A DNA stretch of 64,000 nucleotides, from positions 116,883,709 through 116,947,708 of the forward strand of contig NC_134572.1 of assembly GCF_050947875.1 (NCBI RefSeq), in the 5' to 3' direction. This stretch comes from Dermacentor variabilis (lineage: Eukaryota; Arthropoda; Arachnida; Ixodida; Ixodidae). The position numbers and the translations under genes were made by a program. Below are positions 43,998 through 53,820 of this stretch, in pieces (the first letter of the stretch is position 1; every line of letters begins with the position of its first letter). The notes under the pieces were generated by a model. It searched no databases, had not been told where the DNA came from, and was given only the letters and a program-made list of their open reading frames with translations.

Positions 43998-44058
43998 CGC
44001 CCCCGGAAGTTGGATGCTCTAACCGGAAATATGGGTTGGGATTTTGAATGAGGTATTG
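43998..44058 (-). CDS. Candidate upstream exon of the CRHBP-like gene
   Basis: 61-bp open segment on the minus strand between a strong acceptor (CTTTTTCTTTCAG) and a consensus donor (GTGAGT at 43997-43992). In frame 1 it encodes ~20 residues (QYLIQNPNPYFRLEHPTSGG) and leaves one G, which with the AC at the start of the 23850-24007 exon makes the Asp codon before its first Cys. Phase and strand fit, but the intron would be ~20 kb and the peptide is too short to identify alone. Confidence 0.38.
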
Positions 44059-44295
44059 CTGAAAGAAAAAGAAAACAAGACAGAAAACCATATTACTTTC
44101 AACATAGTGTCGTTACGCTAAGAAGTAGGAAGAACGAGTTCGCACGTTTATGCGTGACTTGTTTCAAAGGAGACCTAAGCAAATTCAATTTGCACATACC
44201 TAGAAATAGGCTTTTTTTTTCTCTTTAGAAGCGAAGCTTTCCCTGGGGGGGGGGAGCATCTTTTTTTACTTTCCCTCTGCTGCTGCCGTTGATAC

Positions 44296-44460
44296 TAGAG
44301 AGCTTTAGTTTAGGGGACGCAAGCGGCTTGCGTACGCAACTAGGGGCCACGGTACTGCGCATGCGCAGACCTCTACGTCCGGGTCTGCGCATGCGCTGTA
44401 CCGTCGCCCCTAATTCTTGCGTACGCAAGCCGCTTGCGTCCCCTAAATTAATACTCTCTA
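44296..44460. mobile_element. Foldback MITE (165 bp)
   Basis: Nearly perfect ~75-bp inverted arms (each holding GGGGACGCAAGCGGCTTGCG) around a short loop near 44378, flanked by TA on both sides. No coding capacity. Confidence 0.82.
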
Positions 44461-45079
44461 CTGTCTAGCACACCGCGTCGGGGGTGGTTCAGAGCGTGTG
44501 TATACATGACAGGAATGCGGTAGAGAGGAAAGGCGACGCGAGAAACTCGTTTGGACATATGCATCGCGTCGAATGTGCACAATGCTCTCTGGAGCTCCCT
44601 GGGCGTCGCCACATTAGCCTCTCGAGAGCTGTAATTATCCGTGACCCCCCGCAAAAGCATTACGAAGATTGCAGTGTTTCTTTTCTTCTAATGTGCAAGT
44701 CTAGAGGGAAGCTAGACAGAATGGCAGATAGGAGGGGGAAGAGGAGGCCGAAAATGTGTAGAACCGATGCAGACGCGAAACGAGTGAAAAACAGCCTTGC
44801 CGCTCTTCGCTCGCAGTTCCCATACAGGGAGAAGGGGAGGAGTTGACATGAGAAGGCAAGGAAATGCCACTACTATAGACAGTTGCGCGCAAACAGGATA
44901 AATTTAAGTTCAAGGCACGATACGGTAAGTTTCTGCTATTTCTGAAAGATAAACACCATCCAAATTTGTCAAACGGACAACTTATGCAGGGCGCGCAGAA
45001 GCAGAGCCGCATTAATTAAAGCGCACCGCAGTGTCTAGGCGACACTACACAACCGGTCACACATAAAGTGAACTTCTGT
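44461..45079. other. Non-coding stretch
   Basis: A 120-codon plus-strand frame (44484-44846) shows no domain. No gene supported. Confidence 0.4.
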
Positions 45080-45299
45080 GCCCACCGCGGAAGCTTTGTG
45101 GCTATGTCATTGCTCGAGGTCGTGGGCTAGATCCCGACCGCGTGAGCAGCGTTTCGACGGGGGAAAATAAACAACGCTCGGGCACTTAGATTTTGGGGCA
45201 CGTTAACCAACACCCCGGTGTCAAGATTAATCCGGAGTTCATCACTGCGGCGTGCTTCATAATCCGATTGTGATTTTGGCACGTACAGCCCCATAATCC
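45080..45299 (+). mobile_element. Diverged tRNA-derived SINE copy
   Basis: Matches the SINE family along its length (head, TTTCGACGGGGG, GGCACGTTAA, GGCGTGCTTCATAATC, TTTTGGCACGTA) but with many substitutions; no clear target duplication. Older than copies A-C. Confidence 0.72.
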
Positions 45300-45987
45300 A
45301 ACTAAAGTTCAATACTTCTACAACGATGCGATGTACCATGAGACATAAATATGTTCAACCCTCTCAGAGGTTATGAAGTATGGCGCACAACAACGCCTAC
45401 AGCAAAATACCTCCCCCTGTGTGTTGTGTGCACTACACATACAAACACAGTGATGCACGCCAGATAACGTCGAACATTAACTCACCACTCTCGTGTTGTT
45501 CAAGAAATTAAACACCATCACCGCTAATTATCGTCGATCAAGGCAAACAGCACAGAAAGCTTCTCTTACATCCATTCCCACAGTGCGTGGGCTCTGCATA
45601 TTTTTTTCTGTGTGGTTCATTGTAAACAAGACAATGTAATAACCCTAATTCAAAGCTTTACGGCGGTAAACAACACACAAATTAGAATCGCGTTGAATAG
45701 TTTCAAACCAAGAATAGGGCCTGGGCGTGTGCACCGGCCTTCTCCAGCAGGATGCATTCGCTCCATTGTGCGCTACGTGTAGGTTCAGTAGAGCTACTGC
45801 TTGAACAAATGTGTGGCAATGGTTTACTGGTGAAATCTTATCTCACGTTAATGCATCACTGTTTCACTATGTTGATTTTAATATAACAGCTACGTCGGAG
45901 AAATGGAGGTTACGAGTCAAGGCTAGAGCGGTGAATATGGTTAAATGTCAGCCGATAGTCGGAACCCACTAAGATCCCAGAACCCTG
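45300..45987. other. Non-coding stretch
   Basis: No gene or repeat recognised. Confidence 0.4.
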
Positions 45988-46165
45988 CTAACGTTAGCCA
46001 AGCTGTTCAGAAAAAAAGGAAAAAGCTTGAAAAAAAAAAAACACGCTGCGAGATGCGATATTAAGACCTAGGGTCTGACGATTGAACACCATAGGTCTTA
46101 AAATTGTATCCTGCAGCATGTTTCTTTTTCTTTTCTTTTTCGTCGAACAGCTTGGCTAACGTTAG
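45988..46165. mobile_element. Foldback hairpin element (178 bp)
   Basis: Perfect 21-bp terminal inverted repeats (starting CTAACGTTAG) continuing as imperfect A-rich/T-rich arms to a loop near 46080. Probably a MITE; a long hairpin RNA precursor is less likely. Confidence 0.7.
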
Positions 46166-48262
46166 TTGGGACACACGGCATACGCTTTCTCCGCTGCTAT
46201 ATGATTATACAGTTGCTTTAGAAGATTGGCTGTTGCTCTTCAGCTGCAACGCAATAGCGTCGACGGAACGTGTGAGACGTATTTCTTTGCGCTCCTGATT
46301 GCTACAGGGTTGTCGCAAATCTCATTCCGCTTGACCAACAGTGACACTCGGTTACGCGGGCGGTCGAACACTAGAACTATGGCGGGATGCTTTGGTCTGC
46401 TGCTCTGTACCAGAGATAATAGGAGTGGTGCAGAGGCATACGGCAATAAACTAGGTGTTGTGATGATGTTATGAAATATGCAGGCACAACTAGGAATCAC
46501 CTAGCGCAAGACACGAATAATTGGGGATCGGTGGGACAGGCATTCGTCTTGCAGGAGACAGTATACAGCTTCCGCTGGGGCTAGTTGGTATGGCATCGTT
46601 CGCTATGGCACCGTTCAATGTGTGCCTGTCTCTTTCTTGTCCTTCGTATAACAGCATAGCGCAGCAAGCAGAAAATTGGGCAGGAGGCATAAAAATAGGT
46701 TGCTGCTGCTGCTGATGATGATAATGATGATGATGATGCGGTGACGATGACAGTAAAAAGGGCGAGTAAGTGCATATGGCCAACTAACATTTCTAAATCG
46801 GACACAGCGGATTCAGACAAAAAGAATAATAATCTCACTCCTCCCCCAATGCAAGCAAGAGCGCGCTCATGAGAGCGTGTGTGCGTGTGTCGCCGCTGTC
46901 GAATAATAAACCAGAAAGATGATTTTCCTGATAATTCTTTACTCTGATAGGATTGGAACCCTTGCACTCTTTCGCCTTTAGCGAAATTGCTGCGGCTGTG
47001 CCAATTCAGCTGAAAATTCATATCAGTTCTCGGAACGCCTCCTCGCAATGATTCTGCTGCAGGGGGCATCGCTGTTGCGTATTGGCACTGGACGCTTAAC
47101 TAGAATGCAGGGGCGCTATAACTTAAAATTATTCCATAATGGTTTTATTCCAATCTCCTGGCATCAGATTTACGGAACCATCGTCGCAAGCGTAGGCGGG
47201 GACTCTCAACGTTCTGTTTAAAAAAAAAAACGCGAACATATGCTCTCAGTGTTATCGGGAGCGCATTTTTGCTTTGTTTTAAACCAAATACCACTACAGG
47301 TTTTCCTCTTCCCACCGGCTGGGCAGAGGCGAGGAGGGCGCAGAGGTGGAGTGGTTCTAGTGGGGCCCAGACAGATGAGCGAAAGCAGATCACCGGGAGA
47401 GGAGAGTTGCGCGGGCGTCTCCGAACGGTGCGAGTGGCCCTCGCGTCACGTGGGCATTACCCAGGAGAGGCACAAAGTGAGGAGAGAGATAGAGATTCTT
47501 ATTAGAGAAAGGAAGAATTGGGGTAAAGTGAAGCGCAGTAACTGTCTCTCAGATGAGGACACCTCAACCGCGCTGCACAGGGGGGAAGGGATAGAAAAGA
47601 GTGGTGGAAGAAAGAGGGAAGGAGCAGCAGCGGCCGAACCGCCGTAGTGTGGGCGTCTGCGATTGGTCTGCTTCCCCTCGGTGAGCTGTTCTTGGGTGTG
47701 CTACGATCGCGGCGGCGGAGTGCGACGATGGGGCGCAAAAATAAAACGCTGTTAAAATACGCCAGAACGGACCCTCAGCGAAGAATGGTTGGCAGAGCGA
47801 CGTCGTCTACGGGCCGAAAAAGGCTCGACAGGGTTATAGTGCCAAGAGTGGCGCGGGACGGTAGCAACGACTGGACGAGGTTTGAAAACTCAACGCCGTA
47901 GAGCGAAACGTCAGAAACCGTCTTCGACTGCTGCGCTAACAATTACTTCGAGACGCACTACGTTAATGACTTCCGGTGCGGGGTGCGCGGTCGGGAGTTG
48001 TTGCAGTCAGTCATTACCCAATAGCCTAGAAATAAATTGACATCATTGATCGCTCGACCGAAATATTTGCATTTACTCGTCCATAACATTACATTACAAA
48101 CGTACGTATCATCAAAAAATTAATAAAGCCTTAACCAGGATGTTTTCAGACTAGTGCTTCTATACATATTTTGCATTTAAATGATCCACATACTATTCAG
48201 CCGTATAAAATGTATTCGCTTATATAGATAATCATCTTCGATGGTGTCTGCATAACGTTTTC
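46166..48262. other. Non-coding stretch, possible GC-rich promoter region
   Basis: (GAT)n-like tract at ~46712-46738. GC-rich purine-biased DNA at 47320-47900 includes GATTGGTC (an inverted CCAAT box) near 47660 and a small unsupported frame starting at ATG 47728. No gene can be named. Confidence 0.4.
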
Positions 48263-48340
48263 TTAGAGCGGCCATGTAGCAACTTCATTTGGACAGGAGC
48301 GTTGTCCTGTCCAAATGAAGTTGCTACATGGCCGCTCTAA
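48263..48340. repeat. Perfect 36-bp inverted repeat at LINE 5' junction
   Basis: Arms 48263-48298 and 48305-48340 are exact reverse complements with a 6-bp spacer. The left arm includes the left 11-bp duplication of the plus-strand LINE; the right arm runs into that LINE's coding sequence. Confidence 0.95.
48291..48301. repeat. 11-bp target duplication of plus-strand LINE (left)
   Basis: GGACAGGAGCG, repeated at 62619-62629 right after the LINE's (CT)n tail. Confidence 0.85.
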
Positions 48341-48680
48341 TCAAAGAAGAAGACGCACTGCGCCTGGTGCAGGCATTCGTCGTGTCACGCGTAACGTACT
48401 CTGCCCGGTACCTCCAACTTGCGAAGGTGAACCGCGAGACGCTGAACACGACGATAAGGAAAGCAGTCAAACTCGCCATGGGCATCCCAGTCTACTCGTC
48501 AACGCAGAAGCTGCTGGAAATGGGTACCCACAACACGGTGGAAGAGCTGGTGGAAGCACACCTATCCCAGCAGAGAGTAAGGCTGAGCCGGACTGAGCAC
48601 GGTCGGGCCGTCCTACGCAAGCTAGGATGGCAAATTGAACAGCTACCGACAACGGAGCCACTCCCCACAACGTGGAGAGA
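48302..48680 (+). pseudogene. Outer I-like LINE, post-RT segment (continues at 61651)
   Basis: Plus-strand frame with LRLVQAFVVSRVTY, MGTHNTVEELVEAH and ending at LPTTWR, colinear with the post-RT part of the minus-strand LINE ORF2. It is broken at 48680 by that LINE. The element is 5'-truncated and begins next to the perfect inverted repeat. Confidence 0.85.
48665..48680. repeat. 16-bp target duplication of minus-strand LINE (left)
   Basis: CCACAACGTGGAGAGA, repeated at 61635-61650. The outer LINE's frame is restored when one copy and everything between is removed. Confidence 0.9.
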
Positions 48681-48761
48681 GAGAGATAAAAACTTTGTTA
48701 TGTCCTTGATGGGGTTCAGGGGTGGCGGGGGTCGGGAGACTAACCCCCAATCCCCCCTTCC

Positions 48762-51700
48762 TCAGACGGCGGCCAGTCCTTGCTTTCTGGCGGCGTCTTC
48801 GGCCATCCGGACGGCCCAGAGCTGCTCCTCTGGGTCCAAGCTGAGCAGCAATGTCTCCCACTGCTCGGCCGTAGTTATGCGTGTGTTAGTGTGGGAGGTG
48901 TTGGTGGGTGAGGCTTTGGGGCATTGCCAGATAATATGATCGAGGTCAGCGCGGGCCTCGCACGCTTTGCAGAGTGGAGAGTATGCATCGGGGTACATGC
49001 GGTTGTAAAGCACGGGGTTCGGAAAGGTTCGTGTCTGAAGGAGTCGCCAAGTGGTAGATTGAGACTTATTCAGTGTTTTGTGTGCTGGGGGGTAGCGTAA
49101 CCGCTCCCTGCGGTAGTGAAGGAGAATTTCTCTCAACGTGACCATTCGGTCCCGCGCGTGACCGCGATGCAGAACAGAGGGCTGGTCGGGATCGGAAGAC
49201 GCAGGAGAAGGATGATGCGCCCGGTGTGCGAGAGCTCGGGCGGCATCGTGGGCGGCTTCGTTTCCAGCCAGACCCGAGTGACCAGGGGCCCAGATGATCT
49301 GCACGCGGCGTTGCCTTGAGGGAGGAGTGCCAGAGAGAATCTTCTGTGCTTGGGGTGCTATCAGTCCTCTTGTGTAGTTACGAATGGCCGTTTTTGAATC
49401 GCTTATGATGCAGTGTGCATTGGTAGCCGCGTAAGCCAAAGCGATGGCCGTTTCTTCTCCTACTTCGGGTTGCGTGGTGAATATTGATGCGGCCGCGGCG
49501 AGGCGGTACTGCGAACCCGCTACTGCGACGACCGCCATGGCATTTTGGTTGGAGTATTCTGCTGCGTCGACGTAGGTTACGTCAGCGGCTTGGTCGTAGC
49601 GCTTTTGTAGTCGTTTAGCTCGTTCTGCACGTCGCTCCGGATTGTGTTCAGGGTGCATATTGCGAGGTATGGGTGGGATAACTAGTTGAGCACGAATGTT
49701 TGGAGGGATGGGTACTTTTGGTCCGAATTGGGTGGTGTAGGTTATGCCTAGGGTGCCTAGAATGTGCCTGCCCGTGGTGGAATTGGCGAGTCGTTCGTAT
49801 TGGCTAATACGCTGCGCTTCAATAAGCTCGTCTATGGTGTTATGGATGCCGAGGGCGTCCAGTTTCTCGTTAGAAGTGGTGATGGGAAGATGTAGGGCTT
49901 GTTTATAGGCCCTCTTGATCATGGTGTTGAGTTTGAGCTTGTCAGTTGCATTGAGGCTAAGGTACGGGGCGACATAGGTGATCCTGCTCAGGGCGTAGGC
50001 GGTTACCAGGCGTATAAGGTTGCTTTCTTTCATCCCGTGATGTCGATTTCCGATGCGTGCAATGAGGCGAGTGGTTTGGTGTACATGATTATCTAATTGC
50101 TTGAGTATCTCCGTGTTTCTTCCGTTATGTTGGATGCGTAAGCCAAGGATACGAATGCTAGGTACAGTAGGTATGCGTTGCTGGTGCACGTGGAGTTCTA
50201 TCTCGGGCGGGTGAGGGTCTGGGCGTCGACCTCCCCAAGTAGGTTTGTACAGAAGGAGCTCCGATTTCTGTGGGGAGCACGCCAGGCCGCGCGGTTCTAC
50301 GTATGCAACGACCTCGTTGATGGCTTGCTGCAGCGTGTTTTGGATGTCCCCGTCGCTGCCCCCGGTGACCCACAGGGTGATATCGTCTGCGTAGAGGCTA
50401 TGCTTGAGGTTGGGGATGCTAGCTAATGCAGGCGGTAGTCCGAGCAAGGCCACGTTGAACAGAAAAGGGGATAGAACCGATCCTTGCGGCGTGCCTTTGC
50501 TGCCGAAGTGAATAATTGGCGACTGCAACCCTCCGATGGTAATGGTGGCCGTGCGACCTGTAAGAAAATTCTTCACGTAGTTATATGCTCGATGACCAAC
50601 CTGAAGTTGTGCTAGTTGGTTCAGTATGGCCTCATGCGTGACGTTATCGAATGCCTTGGTTAGGTCTAGTCCCAAGATGGCTTTGGTGTCCAGCCTGGAG
50701 CTTTTGTCGCCATCGATAATTTGGTGCTTGAGCTGAATCATGATATCTTGAGGAGAAAGTTTCGAGCGGAAGCCAATCATGGTATTGGGGTAGAGGTCAT
50801 TGTCGTTCATATGTCTTTGTAAGCGTGTGAGGATGACGTGTTCGAGGACCTTTCCGACACATGAAGTGAGGGAGATAGGACGGAGGTTTTCGAGTAGGAG
50901 GCGCTTCCCGGGTTTGGGAATCATAATAATTTTGGCTTCTTTCCATTGTGAGGGGAGGTTTCCAGTTTCCCAGTATGCGTTAAAATAAGCTGTGAGGGCT
51001 AGTATAGAATCCTCATCTAGGTTGCGAAGCATTTTATTAGTAACGCCATCAGGTCCCGGGGCCGAGTTAGGGCGGAGTGCGAGGATGGCTTCCCGCACTT
51101 CTGCTGCTTGTATGGGCGCGTCCAGGTGGTCGTTAGCGGTGCCTGTGTATGCTGGAGCGGGTGTAGTAGGTTGAGGTCCTATGTATCGGTCTATCAGCTC
51201 TTGAAGAACTTGTGCGTCCGTGCCCGGATGGGTGTGAATAATTTTTTGCAAGTTGTGCTGTTGTGTGTTCTTGCTGTTGGCCGGATCGAGGAGGTAACGG
51301 AGGATATTCCACGTTTTGGGCAGGTTTGGTTGCCGCTCCATGCTGTCGCATGTGCTGTGCCAATTTTGACGAGTAAGTTGTCGTGCGTAGTCTTCGATGT
51401 GAAGGGTGAGAGTACTAATACGTTTCCTGAGCGTTCGGTTGAGCTTGTTGTGTTTGTATCTGCGTTGCAGACTGGCGAGGGCTTCCCACATATGCAGTAA
51501 CTTGCTATCTGCCTCCTGCAGATTAGCTTCCTCAGGCACCAATTTAGTGGCTTCGCTCGCGTCTTGCAGCAAGGATGCGACCCAATCTTCGAAAGGGGGT
51601 TGGGTACCCGAGAAAGAGGTGAGGGCTCTGGCCTGCCGGAAAGCGTCCCAGTTCGTTATGCGGAGTTGACGGCCCTTAGGCTTTCGCGGGCCCGCTGGAA

Positions 51701-52385
51701 CTTTTGTTTGGATTAAATAGTGATCGCTGCCCAAGTTGTCTTGTGTGTTGATCCAGTCTGCTTGTGGAATTCGTTTTGCGAATGTTAAGTCCGGAGTAGT
51801 GTCTCTGCTAACGCTGTTTCCCATACGGGTGGGACAAGTTGGATCCGTGACAAGAGTAAGACCTAGATTCTGTCCGTCAAGCCATAGTTGTCTTCCCTTT
51901 CGGCGGTCCATTGGGTATCCCCATGCCACCGCAGGGGCGTTTAGGTCCCCTACGATGAGCAGGGGGGCTCCCCTAGCTACTTGATCTGCTTTGGTGAAAA
52001 GTCGTAGAAACCTATGTTGTTGTTTGGGGCTGCTGTACACATTGAGGATGAAGAGACTCTGCTGCTTGCGCCTTGCAGACGGGATGATCTCCAGGAAAAT
52101 GTGGGCTGCTGTATCAATGCCTGTGTGATGCTGTATAACCGGAATGTTTCGCTTAACTAGTGTGGTTACTTGGGGCCTGCGGTTGTCATCGCAAACTGCG
52201 GTGTATGCCGCGTATCCCGACAGCTTAGCCGCTACTCCGGTCTCTTGTAATGCGATAACATCGGGGGAAGTATGTGGTGCGAGAGAGGTAATATATTGCT
52301 CTAAGTGTGCTCGTTTTCGCCGGAAGCCCCGGCAGTTCCACTGTCAAATGCAGTAGGTAGCACGTTCTGGATTACTCGCAGCCAT
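48762..52385 (-). pseudogene. I-like LINE ORF2, one nonsense codon (TGA at codon 14)
   Basis: ATG at 52385 overlaps the ORF1 stop (ATGGCTGCGAGTAA). Codon 14 is TGA (52346-52344), after which 1193 codons run open to 48762. Endonuclease: QWNCRGFRRKR at the start, ALQETG, GDLNAPAVAWG, GSDHYL. RT: NSAPGPDGV, GTPQGSVLSPFLF and YADDITLW. RNase H: YVDAAE, SDSKTAIR, WAPGHSGLAGNEAAHD. Last, CKACEARADLDHIIWQC. The TGA replaces what is usually Trp in the family's (I/L)WQWNCRG start. With one point change it is otherwise intact. Confidence 0.88.
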
Positions 52386-52613
52386 CTTTGTCGGGACGCG
52401 AGTACGGCTTCTTTAGGGGACCTGCTCTGGGACGGAGTAGGGTGTTTTCCAATTCTGTCAAACGGGTGTTGTGATTTTGAGCCAGAGTCGCGACCATGTC
52501 TTGAAACACTTTGCGCGTGTCGTCCATGTTTTCCTGTCGCTGTTGTCCTCTTGCCGCAAAGGCTTGCTCAATTCTGGGCAGTAGTAGCGTTTCTAGTTTC
52601 GCAGTAAGGAGGT
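52372..52613 (-). pseudogene. I-like LINE ORF1, C-terminal piece (continues from 59621)
   Basis: The last ~80 codons of ORF1 (LPRIEQAFAARGQQRQENMD onward, a probable coiled coil) end at TAA 52374-52372. The Gmr1-like element separates them from the rest of ORF1. Confidence 0.82.
52610..52613. repeat. 4-bp target duplication AGGT (left) of Gmr1-like copy 2
   Basis: AGGT here and at 59617-59620, directly next to the LTR ends. Confidence 0.85.
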
Positions 52614-53465
52614 TGTTGCGTTTCGCCTGCGACACGTGGTTTTGCCGGCGCGACTGCGGCGGGGCGGCAGACATTTTGGCCCGATCGTCGTCGCCGCAAC
52701 ACTCATCGCCAGGTGTTTCCAGGCGCGACTGCGGCGATGCGACCGCCTAGGGATCATCCTCGCATTCCAGTCATTGTGCCCGAAACAGGCGATGCCAAAG
52801 CAGGGATCTCATTCCAGTTATTGGGCCCGAAACAGGCGATGCCAAAGCAGGGATCTCGTTCCAGTCATTGTGCCCGAAACAGGCGATGCCAAAGCAGGGA
52901 TCTCATTCCAGTTATTGGGCCCGAAACAGGCGATGCCAAAGCAGGGATCTCGTTCCAGTCATTATGCCCGAAACAGGCGATGCCAAAGCAGGGACCATCT
53001 TCTCATTACAGTCATTGTGTCCGACCGGCAGCGCCACGACAGGGTGCTACGAGATCGTGCTCGACATGGTGCTACGGCATCGCTACGACAGTGTGCGTCA
53101 CCATTAGCCCATTGTACATTCACGTGCTCGTCTTTTGAGGGGTTCCTTCTTGCCCTCAACTGCGAGAGTATAAAAACAGCTGCCCCCGGACGCCAAAAGG
53201 AGGGCTCCGATTTCTTCTGTTGAGTGAAGTGCTCTCCCGTCTCTCTACTTCGGTCAAACCTGACCGCCAACTCTTTGCGATGTTAAAATAAACAAGTTGT
53301 TTCGTTGTTACCAGTCGACTCATGCTTTGCCGGGACCTTCGGATGCTTCCAGTTGTACCCCAGGCCGCCAGGCCAACGCTACCCTTGGGGCTTGCGACCC
53401 AGGTACAACCACGGGCGTCAGCGCCGAGTTCCCAACAGATCGTACCAGCAGTCCGATCCCAAACA
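52614..53465 (+). repeat. 5' LTR of Gmr1-like copy 2
   Basis: 852 bp. U3 carries about five 47-bp units (~52770-53005) in alternating variants (CATTGTGCCCG / TATTGGGCCCG), so a 94-bp higher-order period. TATAAAAA at 53169-53176, AATAAA at 53287-53292. Ends CCCAAACA. Confidence 0.95.
53169..53176 (+). promoter_or_regulatory. TATA box of copy 2 5' LTR
   Basis: TATAAAAA, the likely start region of the full-length element RNA; the equivalent in the 3' LTR is at 59320-59327. Confidence 0.75.
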
Positions 53466-53466
53466 T

Positions 53467-53486
53467 CTGGTTGGCAGCGGTGAGAT
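53467..53486 (+). other. Putative primer-binding site of copy 2
   Basis: CTGGTTGGCAGCGGTGAGAT, starting within 2 nt of the LTR. It resembles the complement of a Leu tRNA 3' end (TGGTGGCAGCGGTGGGAT) apart from an extra T and one mismatch; the tRNA call is tentative. Confidence 0.5.
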
Positions 53487-53820
53487 CGCCTCCGACTTCA
53501 AACAACTGTCTGCCAGCGGTGAGATCGCGACAACGGAGGCCAGCAGCAAAGAGATGCAGTTGACAGTATGCTGAGCAGCTCAACGACGATCCGGGAGCAG
53601 TGCAACGAGCCCTGTGTGACGACTGGTTGCCTGCAGCGGAACGACTGCGCGGAATTCCTGCCTGCGAGGTTAGGTGAGTGCGGGACTTTCTTCTTCTGAG
53701 CTTTGCCAGGCTTTTTGTTAGTGTCAGAAACAGAGCTGGTAATTGTGGTTGTCGTTGCTGCCGGGTTAGTTTGCGGCAAGACAATAGTAAGCAGTAGAGA
53801 AAGCAGCATTCAGAGCAGCC

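Noticed and set aside
47728..47901. Small basic 57-codon frame near a GC-rich region
   Set aside because: No family recognised and no supporting structure.
52636..53223. 195-codon frame across the copy 2 LTR (also 58597-59374)
   Set aside because: Same reason: tandem LTR repeats open in several frames, not a conserved protein.
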